A DNA stretch of 64,000 nt from Methanolobus sp. (lineage in GTDB: Archaea; Halobacteriota; Methanosarcinia; Methanosarcinales; Methanosarcinaceae). The position numbers were made by a program, and so were the translations under genes. The stretch is from positions 1 through 64,000 of the forward strand of contig NZ_JAUXNK010000031.1 of NCBI RefSeq assembly GCF_030682845.1, in the 5' to 3' direction. Below the pieces are notes generated by a model. That model did no database searches, was not told the origin of the DNA, and saw nothing but the letters and a program-made list of their open reading frames with translations. This document shows positions 1-8,622 of the stretch, in pieces (positions within the stretch are counted from its first letter, which is position 1; each line of letters begins with the position of its first letter).

Positions 1-257
1 AGGAAACTGTTCAGGCTTCGATTAACCACTTTTAATGTCTGCTGAGCATTATCGCTATGTAGCAAGCTATAATTCTCGTTTTCTTTACAATGGTGGTAGT
101 TTTCTTCGTAGGACAGGAATTCGTTATTATTGGAATAATGATTGTTGATGGAATACAATCCTACATTGAACATGTTCTTTGATAGAAAACAGAGAGTATC
201 GATTATCTGATATTGCTTTTTCGATAACCTGAGGTAGTTACTCACTGTTAGTAGCAT
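1..257 (-). CDS. tnpB: TnpB (IS200/IS605-type RNA-guided nuclease), 5' part, runs off left edge
   Basis: This gene is not in the ORF track because it leaves the window. Reading the minus strand from ATG at 257 gives at least 85 open codons, with stretches such as SNYLRLSKKQYQIIDTLC, NMFNVGLYSINNHY, FLSYEENYHHCK and SDNAQQTLKVVNRSLNSF. These are typical of the N-terminal part of archaeal IS605/IS1341-type TnpB. The catalytic RuvC part lies outside the window, so intactness cannot be judged. A same-frame ATG at 299 (MLKTIKCNQEL) is followed by a stop 11 codons on, so I start at 257. TnpB proteins are RNA-guided DNA nucleases that help IS200/IS605 elements persist. The truncated tnpA just upstream shows that at least part of this locus is decayed. 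Confidence 0.75.
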   Translation of the reverse strand, partial: MLLTVSNYLRLSKKQYQIIDTLCFLSKNMFNVGLYSINNHYSNNNEFLSYEENYHHCKENENYSLLHSDNAQQTLKVVNRSLNSF

Positions 258-304
258 AATATATTATAGCTCCTGATTACATTTAATTGTTTTTAGCATC
301 GTGC

Positions 305-353
305 GAGGGCTCGTTTCCTCCCATGATTAAAATCGTGGGTTTCCACGGCCCTC
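305..353 (-). repeat. Two-tier hairpin between tnpA remnant and tnpB
   Basis: The stretch folds into an outer GAGGGC/GCCCTC stem enclosing, next to it, CGTGG-GTTT-CCACG. Subterminal imperfect hairpins like this mark the ends of IS200/IS605-family elements, where TnpA recognises them. Its place between the broken tnpA and tnpB suggests the end of one element abutting a remnant of another, or a deletion scar. The exact element boundary cannot be set from one copy. Confidence 0.45.
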
Positions 354-524
354 TGCGCTCCCATTTTTCATGATCGTATGCTGTTTTTTGCAGATATCTT
401 CAGATAGTCTTATGATATCGGTTCTTGTTGGTTCGTTTAATAATTTTTTCCGATACTTGTATACAAGGATCAGGTGGTATTGCAGCAAGTATTTATGTCG
501 GTTTTTTGATTTCCATGTATTCAT
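327..524 (-). pseudogene. tnpA: Truncated IS200-type transposase TnpA (Y1/HUH family) remnant
   Basis: The 65-residue product begins like IS200/IS605 TnpA (SKNRHKYLLQYHLILVYKYR), which matches the first strand and helix of the Y1 transposase fold. Intact TnpA is usually about 130-150 residues with an HUH pair and a catalytic tyrosine. Here the family-like sequence stops near residue 52, and the last residues (GSAEGRGNPRF) are read from the neighbouring hairpin region. The HUH motif and catalytic tyrosine are missing, so it cannot be an active transposase. It lies between two hairpins typical of element ends. Confidence 0.75.
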
Positions 525-539
525 AATATCGCCATTCAG

Positions 540-561
540 CCCATACCCGAAAAGGTATGGG
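540..561. repeat. Left-end-like hairpin of the IS200/IS605 remnant
   Basis: CCCATACC-CGAAAA-GGTATGGG is a perfect 8-bp stem with a 6-nt loop, placed just outside the start of the truncated tnpA. IS200/IS605 elements carry such a subterminal palindrome at the end preceding tnpA. The next gene, dtdA, begins about 37 bases further on, so the element sits tightly against its promoter region. Confidence 0.6.
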
Positions 562-597
562 ATTTCTGGCTAGTGCTTTTTAAATATTGGAGCAAGC

Positions 598-1992
598 ATG
601 AGTGAAAAAAAGACAAACATACTTTGTTCTTTGGCAGATGCGGCAAGCAGGAATATCGAAGATAAACTGATCTCACTCCGGCAATGGAAAAGTGTAGACC
701 TTCCCAAATCATGGGAAGGCCTCTCCCGTGTTCTTGAAAATAAAAGCCACAGGATAATTGAGATCGAACAGCATCATATATACCAGGACAAAATCGACGA
801 AAAGATGAAACTGCATGGATATGACACTGATCTCATAATAGTTGCCTCCAAGCATAAAAGCAGCGATGGAAGGGCAGTCCTGACCGCACACTTCACAGGA
901 AATGTGAAAAATGCGGATTTTGGAGGGAGACCTTTTGAGCTGTCGATACCAGCTCCCTTTGTCATGTGTTCCATTCTACGGAATATGCAACTTCTTGCAG
1001 ATGGAACGGGATTTGAGGTAAATATGGAGTCAACACATCACGGACCTACAGACATCAGCACCCCAATGGTGTATGCTGAGATAGGAAGTGGTGAAGAACA
1101 ATGGTCAGACATCAGAGCTGCGGAAATAGTTGCAAAGGCAATACTTGAGGCACACCCGGAAAAGAAGCCGGTGGCCATAGGGATCGGAGGAGGGCACTAT
1201 GCAAGCAGACAGACAAAACTGCTGCTTGAAGAAAACATTACCTTCGGACATAACTTTCCGGATCACCAGCTAGGTGATATCGGTACAGACCTGATACAGC
1301 AGGCTTTTGAAAAGTCAGGAGCGGATTTTGTATATTTTGACAGGAAATCCATGCCTTCCAGAGAGAGGGACAGAATGCAGAATATTATCCGGGACCTTGG
1401 ATATATAGCCCTGCGGGAAGGAGACATAAAAGAAATAAAAGGTCTGGATTGGGACTTGTTCCTGCAAGTCCGCAAAATAACTGAGAAACTGTGCCCCGGA
1501 GGAAGGTTCAGCATCACCGAAGGCTTCCGGACAGCAACAGCCAAGGAAGTACAGGCAGGACAGCAGGTAAATTTATGTGCCGCCAGGATAAATGAACAGT
1601 TGCTTCAGGAGACATCTTCAGTCGACAGGGAAGCAATGCAGGCAGTGCTGGAAAAATTTGCGCCCATATATATTGAAAGAGGGAATGGCACCATATCCGG
1701 ATATATACTGGGAGTCGGGGAACACATGAAAATAACGACGCAGGATATCATAAATGAATGCATTAAAATACTAAAAGAGCATTATGAAGTTAAATATATT
1801 CCAGAGGAGAATCTAATTTATATAGTGACTGAGAATTTCAGTCCCAGGATGGCAAAGGGACTTGGTATCAGTCCGGGTCCTCTGTATGGAAAACTGGCTA
1901 ATAAGGAAACGATCATATTTAATGGGAAGACCATTGGACCGAAACTGGTCCATATGCGAAAGATTAAAGAAATCCCATTGACCATTCACTAA
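598..1992 (+). CDS. dtdA: D-aminoacyl-tRNA deacylase (archaeal DtdA/DTD2 type)
   Basis: The enzyme hydrolyses D-amino acids mischarged on tRNA, protecting translation. The archaeal/plant DTD2 signature is clear: [20 protein letters not shown] near residues 145-165 and [12 protein letters not shown] near residues 198-210, followed by [10 protein letters not shown]. The protein has 464 residues. The deacylase core occupies roughly the first 280, and a C-terminal region of about 180 residues follows; I recall similar long versions in other euryarchaea. The ATG start is the first in frame. FtsZ follows 44 bases downstream on the same strand, so the two may be co-transcribed. The IS remnant sits directly upstream and may have altered the promoter. 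Confidence 0.9.
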   Translation: MSEKKTNILCSLADAASRNIEDKLISLRQWKSVDLPKSWEGLSRVLENKSHRIIEIEQHHIYQDKIDEKMKLHGYDTDLIIVASKHKSSDGRAVLTAHFTGNVKNADFGGRPFELSIPAPFVMCSILRNMQLLADGTGFEVNMESTHHGPTDISTPMVYAEIGSGEEQWSDIRAAEIVAKAILEAHPEKKPVAIGIGGGHYASRQTKLLLEENITFGHNFPDHQLGDIGTDLIQQAFEKSGADFVYFDRKSMPSRERDRMQNIIRDLGYIALREGDIKEIKGLDWDLFLQVRKITEKLCPGGRFSITEGFRTATAKEVQAGQQVNLCAARINEQLLQETSSVDREAMQAVLEKFAPIYIERGNGTISGYILGVGEHMKITTQDIINECIKILKEHYEVKYIPEENLIYIVTENFSPRMAKGLGISPGPLYGKLANKETIIFNGKTIGPKLVHMRKIKEIPLTIH

Positions 1993-2036
1993 CAATCACA
2001 CCTGTAATTGAATACACGACTTCTGAGGGAAAAAAG

Positions 2037-3146
2037 ATGAAATCCATAGTAGAAGAGGCACTGGCAAGGTCTGAACAGGAAGCACATCTTCGCAGCCCAG
2101 CTAAAACCCCTGATCACAGAGATATTAACGCTGAACTTGAAGAGATGTTGCGCGAGTTACAAACCAACATCAAGGTAATTGGTTGTGGCGGCGGCGGTTC
2201 GAACAGTACGCAAAGGATGGCGGACGAAGGAATTAAGGGAGCGGAACTGATTGCACTAAACACAGATGCTCAGCACCTCCTGCACATAAATGCTGACCGG
2301 AAGATACTCATTGGCAGGAAAAAGACAAGAGGCCTTGGAGCAGGCAGCCTTCCGCAGATCGGAGAGGATGCAGCTATTGAGAGTGTCGATGACATTGCCA
2401 GTGTGGTACAGGGCAGTGACATGGTATTCATCACAGCCGGACTGGGAGGAGGAACCGGAACAGGTTCAGCCCCGGTTGTTGCAGAGGCGGCAAGGGATGC
2501 AGGCGCACTGACAATTGCCGTTGTAACACTGCCTTTCAGTGTAGAGGGACATGTCAGGCGCACTAATGCAGAAGCAGGTCTTGAAAGATTGAGAGACGTC
2601 GCTGATACTGTCATCGTCGTACCTAACGACAAACTGCTGGAAGTTGTTCCGAGATTGCCTTTGCAGGCAGCCTTCAAGGTTTCCGATGAAGTGCTGATGA
2701 GAGCCGTGAAAGGCATCACTGAACTGATCACAAAACCAGGCCTTGTCAACCTTGACTTTGCTGATGTCAGGACTGTGATGCAGAACGGAGGCGTTGCCAT
2801 GATCGGTCTTGGCGAAGCAGAAGGAGAGGCAAAAGCAGTAGAATCCGTGCAGAAAGCACTCCGAAGCCCACTGCTGGATGTTGACATCTCAGGCGCTACA
2901 TCAGCTCTTGTAAACGTCGTCGGCGGACCGGACATGACCATCGCCGAAGCAGAGAGCGTGGTACAGGAAGTATACAACAGGATAGATCCCGAAGCAAGGC
3001 TTATATGGGGTGCCCAGATTGACAATTCCCTTGAGAACACTGTACGCACTATGATAGTTGTGACAGGAGTGAAGTCTCCACAGATATATGGCCACGGGGG
3101 AGCAAAGAACGTGACCAGGAGATATGGAATAGACTTTGTCAAATAA
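2037..3146 (+). CDS. ftsZ: Cell division protein FtsZ
   Basis: This is a tubulin-family GTPase that polymerises into the division ring at midcell. The Rossmann start [13 protein letters not shown] is near residue 45, the tubulin signature [16 protein letters not shown] near residues 128-145, and the T7-loop region [11 protein letters not shown] near residue 240. The N-terminal extension of about 40 residues before the GTPase core is common in archaeal FtsZ1. At 369 residues the length is normal. The C-terminus ends in a basic stretch ([13 protein letters not shown]). A strong hairpin follows the stop, suggesting that transcription ends or is attenuated before secE. Confidence 0.95.
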   Translation: MKSIVEEALARSEQEAHLRSPAKTPDHRDINAELEEMLRELQTNIKVIGCGGGGSNSTQRMADEGIKGAELIALNTDAQHLLHINADRKILIGRKKTRGLGAGSLPQIGEDAAIESVDDIASVVQGSDMVFITAGLGGGTGTGSAPVVAEAARDAGALTIAVVTLPFSVEGHVRRTNAEAGLERLRDVADTVIVVPNDKLLEVVPRLPLQAAFKVSDEVLMRAVKGITELITKPGLVNLDFADVRTVMQNGGVAMIGLGEAEGEAKAVESVQKALRSPLLDVDISGATSALVNVVGGPDMTIAEAESVVQEVYNRIDPEARLIWGAQIDNSLENTVRTMIVVTGVKSPQIYGHGGAKNVTRRYGIDFVK

Positions 3147-3168
3147 TGGGTTCACCTGTTAAAGCACG

Positions 3169-3202
3169 CGATTGGACAGTACATAACTGCGCCGTCCAAT
3201 CG
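3169..3202 (+). terminator. Hairpin after ftsZ, probable terminator or attenuator
   Basis: CGATTGGAC and GTCCAATCG form a perfect 9-bp stem with a 16-base loop, 22 bases after the ftsZ stop. A weak T-rich tract (TATTTTATTATG) follows. It separates ftsZ from the secE-ribosomal protein operon, which has its own A+T-rich promoter-like stretch (ACTAAAATATAATC) near 3283-3296. Confidence 0.5.
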
Positions 3203-3333
3203 AAAGGTATTTTATTATGTACGTTATTTAGATTCCGCCATAAACATGTATTTGGCAGAGTATACAGAACAAGATCTTATACTAAAATATAATCAATTAT
3301 CTATCCTTACTATCTCATCAAGCATAACCGGTT

Positions 3334-3552
3334 GTGAAGTATTTGGCAGAAGACTCGTTTGATATAAAAGAATTTAACAGTAATTTAGGCCAGACCCTGA
3401 AGTCTTACATCAGGGTGCTCAAGCTGACAAAGAAACCTTCCAGGGAAGAGTTCCTGACCATAGCGAAAGTTGCGGGATTGGGAATCCTTGCAATCGGATT
3501 TGTTGGCTTCATAATATACGCGCTACTGGTCGAAGTACCGAGAATGGTGTAA
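3334..3552 (+). CDS. secE: Protein translocase subunit SecE (Sec61-gamma)
   Basis: This is a small single-span subunit that clamps the SecY channel. The 72-residue product has the family pattern: an amphipathic stretch TLKSYIRVLKLTKKPSREEFL, then one membrane helix LGILAIGFVGFIIYALLV at the C-terminus. The track starts at GTG 3334 (MKYLAEDS). By comparison with relatives beginning M-A-E, a TTG at 3343 (reading LAEDS) is an equally good start, with GGTTGTGA upstream of it. The gene leads the classic archaeal secE-spt5-L11-L1-L10-L12 operon, with spt5 two bases after its stop. Confidence 0.9.
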   Translation: MKYLAEDSFDIKEFNSNLGQTLKSYIRVLKLTKKPSREEFLTIAKVAGLGILAIGFVGFIIYALLVEVPRMV

Positions 3553-3554
3553 GC

Positions 3555-4019
3555 ATGGCTGGAGATTCTGTGATATTTGTAGTTAAGACCACTGCAAACC
3601 AGGAGCGCTCAGTTGCAAACATGATCACCCAGGTAGCGCGCAAGGACCACCTGGACATAAGGGCCATAATTGTCCCTGACGAACTTAAAGGATACGTACT
3701 TATTGAAGCTCCTGAGCCCGGCGTAGTGGAGCAGGCCATCCAGACCGTCCCCCATGCAAGGACCGTTGTAAAGGGCAGGTCAAGTATAGAGGAGATCTCA
3801 CATTTCCTGACTCCCAAACCAACAGTTACAGGCATAACTGAGGGTGCGATCATTGAGATCACCTCCGGACCATTCAAAGGTGAGAGAGCTCGTGTCAAGA
3901 GAGTTGATGAGGGCCATGAGGAGATCACAGTTGAACTCTTCGATGCAGTCGTACCGATACCTATAACTATCCGTGGCGATACTGTAAGAGTCCTCAGGAA
4001 AGAAGAAAATAATTCCTGA
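3555..4019 (+). CDS. spt5: Transcription elongation factor Spt5 (NusG homologue)
   Basis: Spt5 binds the clamp of archaeal RNA polymerase, with Spt4, and keeps it processive. The first about 85 residues form the NGN domain (VIFVVKTTANQERSVANMI, then YVLIEAPEPGVVEQAI). Residues 92-145 are the KOW domain (GAIIEITSGPFKGERARVKRVD). The length of 154 residues is normal. It lies two bases downstream of secE and 40 bases upstream of rpl11. Confidence 0.95.
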   Translation: MAGDSVIFVVKTTANQERSVANMITQVARKDHLDIRAIIVPDELKGYVLIEAPEPGVVEQAIQTVPHARTVVKGRSSIEEISHFLTPKPTVTGITEGAIIEITSGPFKGERARVKRVDEGHEEITVELFDAVVPIPITIRGDTVRVLRKEENNS

Positions 4020-4059
4020 TACAATTTATTTATAATTAAAATTTAATGGTGATGTTCAA

Positions 4060-4545
4060 ATGGCAAATGTCGTTGAAGCACTGGTCCCAGGAGGCAAGGC
4101 AAACCCAGGACCACCACTTGGTCCGGCACTTGGTCCTCTCGGGATCAACGTAAAAGCCGTGATCGAGAAGATCAATGAGAAAACAAGAGATTACAATGGA
4201 ATGCAAGTCCCCATCAAGGTAATAGTTGCTGCGGACAAGAGTTTCGAAATCGAAGTCGGTACACCCCCCACAGCTGCACTGATCCTGAAGGAACTTGGAC
4301 TTGAGAAAGGTTCAGGTGCCTCCGGGAGCGTAATGGTGGGCGACCTAAAAATACCACAGGCTGCCAAGATAGCACGCATGAAAAAGGATGATGTATTAGC
4401 ATACACCTTAAAAGCGGCTGTCAAGGAAGTCCTTGGAGCATGTGTACCAATGGGTGTTACCGCAGAAGGAATGCACGCCAAGGAATGTCAGAAAGCCATC
4501 GATGAAGGCAAGTTTGACGAAGTGCTGGCAGGCGAATCCTGGTAA
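4060..4545 (+). CDS. rpl11: 50S ribosomal protein L11 (uL11)
   Basis: L11 is a stalk-base protein contacting the GTPase-associated centre of 23S rRNA. The product has the conserved start VPGGKANPGPPLGPALGPLGIN and the C-terminal RNA-binding domain (ASGSVMVGDLKIPQAAKIARMK). An upstream A+T-rich stretch (TTTATTTATAATTAAAATTTAATGG) could hold an internal promoter. A 162-base structured leader separates it from rpl1. Confidence 0.95.
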   Translation: MANVVEALVPGGKANPGPPLGPALGPLGINVKAVIEKINEKTRDYNGMQVPIKVIVAADKSFEIEVGTPPTAALILKELGLEKGSGASGSVMVGDLKIPQAAKIARMKKDDVLAYTLKAAVKEVLGACVPMGVTAEGMHAKECQKAIDEGKFDEVLAGESW

Positions 4546-4613
4546 CCGGACTTGACATCAGAGATAACCGATAGGTTTAAAACTGTTGTTTAAGTAAAAG
4601 GTGCCCGTCAGAG

Positions 4614-4702
4614 AGAGTTTCAGGCATATATCTGAAACTCTAAATAAGCCGTAGTAGACCGTAACGGTCCTGCCTGAACTGTTTGTTCAAACTACGGGAG
4701 GT
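4614..4702 (+). promoter_or_regulatory. Structured mRNA leader of rpl1, candidate L1 autoregulatory element
   Basis: Between rpl11 and rpl1 the transcript can fold into three parts. The first is a perfect 10-bp hairpin AGAGTTTCAG/CTGAAACTCT with an 8-base loop (4614-4641). The second is a long-range stem CCGTAGT (4649-4655) with ACTACGG (4691-4697). The third, inside that, is a small hairpin GACCG-TAA-CGGTC (4657-4669). The 3' strand of the long stem runs into the rpl1 ribosome binding site GGGAGGT, so closing it would hide the site. L1 represses its own operon by binding mRNA in other archaea and in bacteria. That this element is the L1 target is inference. A TATA-like GGTTTAAAAC lies near 4574-4583. 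Confidence 0.55.
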
Positions 4703-4707
4703 AAAGA

Positions 4708-5349
4708 ATGGCAGAGCAAAGAACAATAGAAGTTATTAACAGGTTATTGCAGGAGTCGCCGCAGCGTAAATTCGCTGAGAGCGTAGACCTGGCGATCAAC
4801 CTGAAGAATCTTGACATGAGTCAGCCTAAAAACCGTGTCGATGAGGAAATCATATTACCGCATGGTTTAGGTAAAGACCTCAAGATCGCTGTTTTTGCAA
4901 AAGGAGAAGTAGGTCTCCAGGCAAAGGAAGCAGGCGTCAAGTATGTGTTCACGGATACAGACATCGCCGAGCTTGGAGGAGACAAGTCACGCGCAAGAAC
5001 AATTGCCAACGAATGTGACTTCTTCATTGCTGAAGTTCAATACATGGCCCAGATCGGTAAGAACCTGGGTGCGATCCTTGGTCCCAGAGGAAAGATGCCG
5101 ATACCCTTGCCGCCTGGCAAGAATGTCGGAGATGTCGTGAACAATGCAAAGAACTCTATCAGGATCAGGTCCAAAGATAGGCTTACATTCCACGTTTCCA
5201 TCGGACGGCAGGATATGGATGTCAAGAAGCTGGCAGAAAATATAGAAACTGTCCTGGGCAGGGTCGAACAATCCCTTGAGAAGGGAAAGCATAACATAAG
5301 GTCAATTTATGTTACAACGACCATGGGCAAATCCGTGAAGGTGGTATAA
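4708..5349 (+). CDS. rpl1: 50S ribosomal protein L1 (uL1)
   Basis: L1 forms the mobile L1 stalk of the large subunit and, in many archaea, represses its own translation. The diagnostic segment LGAILGPRGKMPIPLPPG is present near residues 122-140, and the C-terminal IRSIYVTTTMGKSVKV is typical. At 213 residues it has the usual archaeal length. The start is set by a strong ribosome binding site GGGAGGT five bases before the ATG. The stop codon is directly followed by the ATG of rplP0, so translation is probably coupled. Confidence 0.95.
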   Translation: MAEQRTIEVINRLLQESPQRKFAESVDLAINLKNLDMSQPKNRVDEEIILPHGLGKDLKIAVFAKGEVGLQAKEAGVKYVFTDTDIAELGGDKSRARTIANECDFFIAEVQYMAQIGKNLGAILGPRGKMPIPLPPGKNVGDVVNNAKNSIRIRSKDRLTFHVSIGRQDMDVKKLAENIETVLGRVEQSLEKGKHNIRSIYVTTTMGKSVKVV

Positions 5350-6369
5350 ATGCAAGACATTCACCACGCAGAGCATGTTCCTCAATGGAAGAAACAGGAA
5401 GTTGAGGAGATCAAGGAACTTGTAAAGAAGTATCCCCTGTTCGGAGTAGTGGGCGTCGCCGGAATTCCCGCCAAGCAACTTCAAAAAATGAGAAGGAACC
5501 TCCAAGGTACCGCTATTTTGAAGGTTGCAAGGAACACACTTATAAAAAGGGCATTTGACGAGTCTAGTGAAGACATCCAGAAGATGGATGGTTACATTGA
5601 CACACAGACAGCCCTGATATTCACCGAACAAAACCCGTTCAGACTATACAAATTGCTTGAACAGAGCAAAAGTCCCTCACCTATAAAGGGAGGTACTGTT
5701 GCACCGAAAGATATAATTGTTCAGGCAGGTCCGACAGGTTTCCCACCAGGCCCCATACTCGGGGAAATGCAGGCCGTAGGAATTCCTGCAGCCATAGACG
5801 CCGGGAAAGTGGTTGTAAGGGAAACTAAGACGGTTGCAAAGGAAGGAGAGGTCGTCTCACAGAAACTGGCAGCCATGCTCACAAGACTTGAGGTCTACCC
5901 AATGATAGTGGGCCTTGATCTGAGAGCAGTCCTTGAAGCAGGTTCGATCTTTACACCGGATGTCCTGGCAATCGATGAGACAAAGTTCTTGTCAGATGTC
6001 ATGCTGGCAGCCCGGCAGGCACTTAACTTATCAGTCAGTGCAGCATACCCGACAGCAGACAATATCCGCACTATCATCGCAAAGGCTACAACAGAATCAC
6101 GCAACCTTGGTATCTACGCAGTTGTGCTCGAGCCGGACATCATGGATGCCCTGCTTGGAAAAGCATACTCACAGATGCTTGCAGTTGCATCTGCAGCATC
6201 AGATGTTAATGAGGAAGCAATTGACGATGAGCTGAAAGAGACCCTTGGAGCAAGGGCCACATCAGCAGCGGTAGCAACCGAAGCAACTGAGACAGTTGAA
6301 GAGAAGGAAGAAGAGGAAGAGAACAGCGAAGAAGAAGGAATGGCTGGCCTCGGAGCACTCTTTGGATGA
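5350..6369 (+). CDS. rplP0: 50S ribosomal protein L10/P0 (uL10)
   Basis: P0 is the base of the ribosomal stalk that carries P1 (L12) dimers and helps recruit translation factors. The N-terminal rRNA-binding domain (VPQWKKQEVEEIKELVKKYP) is followed by the archaeal insertion and the long C-terminal helical spine for P1 dimers. The C-terminus ends [13 protein letters not shown], matching the last residues of rpl12 (MAGLGALFG). This shared tail is the factor-binding tail of the archaeal stalk. It starts immediately after rpl1 with no gap. Confidence 0.95.
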   Translation: MQDIHHAEHVPQWKKQEVEEIKELVKKYPLFGVVGVAGIPAKQLQKMRRNLQGTAILKVARNTLIKRAFDESSEDIQKMDGYIDTQTALIFTEQNPFRLYKLLEQSKSPSPIKGGTVAPKDIIVQAGPTGFPPGPILGEMQAVGIPAAIDAGKVVVRETKTVAKEGEVVSQKLAAMLTRLEVYPMIVGLDLRAVLEAGSIFTPDVLAIDETKFLSDVMLAARQALNLSVSAAYPTADNIRTIIAKATTESRNLGIYAVVLEPDIMDALLGKAYSQMLAVASAASDVNEEAIDDELKETLGARATSAAVATEATETVEEKEEEEENSEEEGMAGLGALFG

Positions 6370-6422
6370 ACAAGACGGACATAATTACAACATTTACATT
6401 AACAAACAAAAGGTGATTTCAC

Positions 6423-6737
6423 ATGGAATACATATACGCAGCACTTTTATTGCACAAAGCAGGTAAAGAGATTTCAGAAGCAACAGTTACTGCCGTACTT
6501 CAGGCAGCAGGCGTAGAGGTCAACGATGCACGCGCAAAGGCACTCATCGCAGCTCTTGAAGGCGTAGACATCGAGGAAGCAATGGCAACTGCAGCAGTCG
6601 CAGCAGCACCAGCAGCCGCAGCAGCACCAGCAGCCGCAGCAGCAGCAGCACCAGCAGCAGCAACCAAGAGCGAAGAAGAAGACAAGGAAGAAGCAGAAGA
6701 GAGCGGAATGGCCGGTCTCGGTGCACTCTTTGGGTAA
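6423..6737 (+). CDS. rpl12: 50S ribosomal protein P1 (archaeal L12)
   Basis: P1 forms the stalk dimers that recruit elongation factors. The N-terminal dimerisation domain ([19 protein letters not shown], then [24 protein letters not shown]) is followed by an alanine/proline hinge (residues about 58-80). An acidic [12 protein letters not shown] stretch and the tail [10 protein letters not shown] complete it. The hinge is encoded by a GCA/GCAGCC-rich run, which explains several artefactual cysteine- or alanine-rich ORFs on the other strand. The ribosome binding site AGGTGAT precedes the ATG. A terminator follows 14 bases after the stop. Confidence 0.95.
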   Translation: MEYIYAALLLHKAGKEISEATVTAVLQAAGVEVNDARAKALIAALEGVDIEEAMATAAVAAAPAAAAAPAAAAAAAPAAATKSEEEDKEEAEESGMAGLGALFG

Positions 6738-6751
6738 ACAAATATCAAAAA

Positions 6752-6783
6752 TGCTCGCCTTGTGCGAGCAAATCTCTTTTTTT
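6752..6783 (+). terminator. Terminator of the ribosomal protein operon
   Basis: TGCTCGC-CTTGT-GCGAGCA is a perfect 7-bp stem with a 5-base loop, 14 bases after the rpl12 stop. It is followed by AATCTC and a run of seven Ts. The remaining bases up to 6956 show no gene on either strand. Confidence 0.75.
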
Positions 6784-6956
6784 AAATAGCGTTTTTTGAA
6801 TATCCGACACTTCACATTGTATTTTGAAGTAAGTGTCCTTTACCATAACAAGTCTATTCCTCATTAATATAAGAATAACATTGTTCCAGCCCTCATATCA
6901 TGCCAGTGCATAGAGAAGTAACATGTCAGCTTTTTATGATTGACCCATTTACCCCT

Positions 6957-8579
6957 TTAAGGCCGTTTAAAGAACATTATTCCAAAGAGTATGATAGCAC
7001 TAGTGAACCCGATTATTCCAAGTGCAGGCAGATACCCGGTTCCTCGGACTGACAGGTAGGCTGAGGACACAAGGATAGCCAGCAGGAAGACATATTTAAA
7101 GATGGTATCTATTGTCCGGTATCTCTTGATTTCACTGCTCTTTTTCTCCAGCTTCTCGATCCTGTAGCCTCTTATAGTCTCGATGACATCGTTAACGCCC
7201 TGCGGGAGGTTCTTGATTATGTCAAGATATCTGTCCCCTTCCAGTTGCAGGTATTCAGCCGCCTCGAAGGGAGAATATCGCTTTATAAAAACCTGCATTA
7301 TAACAGGCTTGGCATCTTCCAGCAAATTGAACTTCGGATCAAGTTCCAGACAATTAGCTTCGATGAGTATCAAAGCCCTCTCAAGGGTCGAGAACTCACT
7401 GGGAAGAGAAAGGTTATACTTAAGCCCCAGAGTGGCATAGTTGTCACTCTGCCTCTCACCAACGGAGTAATTCTGTTTGGAGATAATATCATCAAGGTCT
7501 ATCTTGAAACGACGGACATCAATGTCTTCTTTGTTTATCCCGGATATTTTCAGAAAAGCCTCAAAGACTATGTCCACTTTCTTCTTGTATATGCCGTAAA
7601 AAAGGTTGAGCATATTGCGGCGCAGCTCATCGTCGATTGTGCCCACTGCACCAAAATCGATGTAAGCTATTCCATCCTGCTGGATGAGTATATTGGAACT
7701 ATGGGGATCTGCATGGTAGAACCCATCAATATAGACCTGTTTCAGGTAACTGGTGCTGATGAGCTTTGCATACCACTTCCTCTTATCAGCCGGGATATGT
7801 GAAAGCTTCCTGATGGGTATGCCTTCCATATAATCCATGATCAGGACATTCTCATTAGAGAATTCATCATAGACACCGGGCACGCGGATCCCATCCACGC
7901 CTTCAAAGTTATCCCTGAAACGCTTAAGATTCCTTGCCTCGTTCCTGAGGTCCAGTTCCCTGTTAAGGACATCCTTGAACTCAAAAAGGAAAGCATCAAT
8001 ATCAAAATTACTGCCCAGGCCAAGGGCTCTAACTATGACGGGCTTCAGGTCGTCCAGTATGGCGAGATCCTGGTTGATAGTATTGATAAGATTTGGCTTT
8101 GTTATCTTTACAGCAACCCTCTTACCATCATATACAGCCTCATAGACCTGTGCTATTGAAGCGCAGGCAATGGGAGTTGTGTTAAATTCATCGAATATCG
8201 CAAGTATATCAAAATCATCCTTTTCCGGAGTATCCGCATCCAATGGCTTACAACTAAGTCCGTTGAAGGCGACCTTCATGAACTCGAAATCAACCCTTTT
8301 TACATTGTCCTGAAGATGAGACAGCTCCTCCACATATATGGCAGGAACAATATCCGGCCTTTTACTCAGCATCTGTCCCAGCTTGACAAATGTGGGCCCA
8401 AGCTCCTCAAGGGCCATCCTCAGGTTCTCAGCATTCTTCCTGATCTTAATATCTGCAACGCATAAATTGCGCTTATTTGAAACATAATAATTGTTGACTT
8501 CGCTGTAGAGAATGCTGAAAAGGCCATACTTGTAGAATAACCTGGAAATAGTGATATACCTGCGGAGTTTTTTAAACAT
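6957..8579 (-). CDS. ABC1/UbiB (ADCK) family atypical protein kinase
   Basis: This is a membrane-associated atypical kinase/ATPase of the family that supports quinone or isoprenoid-lipid metabolism in bacteria and mitochondria; its archaeal role is unknown. Family signatures are visible: the KxGQ region LGPTFVKLGQMLSKRPD near residue 62, the alanine-containing nucleotide loop CASIAQVYEAVYDGKRVAVKI near 138-158, the catalytic HADPHSSNIL near 292, and the metal-binding YIDFGAVG near 308. The C-terminus ends with two hydrophobic helices (FKYVFLLAILVSSAYLSV and LPALGIIGFTSAIILFGIMFF), as in other family members. It lies 43 bases after the transporter ATPase gene on the same strand and may be read through from it. 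Confidence 0.85.
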   Translation of the reverse strand: MFKKLRRYITISRLFYKYGLFSILYSEVNNYYVSNKRNLCVADIKIRKNAENLRMALEELGPTFVKLGQMLSKRPDIVPAIYVEELSHLQDNVKRVDFEFMKVAFNGLSCKPLDADTPEKDDFDILAIFDEFNTTPIACASIAQVYEAVYDGKRVAVKITKPNLINTINQDLAILDDLKPVIVRALGLGSNFDIDAFLFEFKDVLNRELDLRNEARNLKRFRDNFEGVDGIRVPGVYDEFSNENVLIMDYMEGIPIRKLSHIPADKRKWYAKLISTSYLKQVYIDGFYHADPHSSNILIQQDGIAYIDFGAVGTIDDELRRNMLNLFYGIYKKKVDIVFEAFLKISGINKEDIDVRRFKIDLDDIISKQNYSVGERQSDNYATLGLKYNLSLPSEFSTLERALILIEANCLELDPKFNLLEDAKPVIMQVFIKRYSPFEAAEYLQLEGDRYLDIIKNLPQGVNDVIETIRGYRIEKLEKKSSEIKRYRTIDTIFKYVFLLAILVSSAYLSVRGTGYLPALGIIGFTSAIILFGIMFFKRP

Positions 8580-8622
8580 TATTTTATTATTTGTCCTGTA
8601 ACTAGATATATTTTCTTGCTAC

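Noticed and set aside
2270-3142. 290-residue ORF opposite ftsZ
   Set aside because: It is a shadow frame of a clearly recognised FtsZ gene with Ser/Thr-rich artefact composition.
6600-6665. GCAGCAGCC-type tandem repeat
   Set aside because: It encodes the normal Ala/Pro hinge of the P1 stalk protein; not a mobile or structural repeat of its own.
6474-6815. Cysteine-rich ORF opposite rpl12
   Set aside because: It is the complement of the GCA-repeat alanine hinge of rpl12; the Cys/Gly pattern is a codon artefact.
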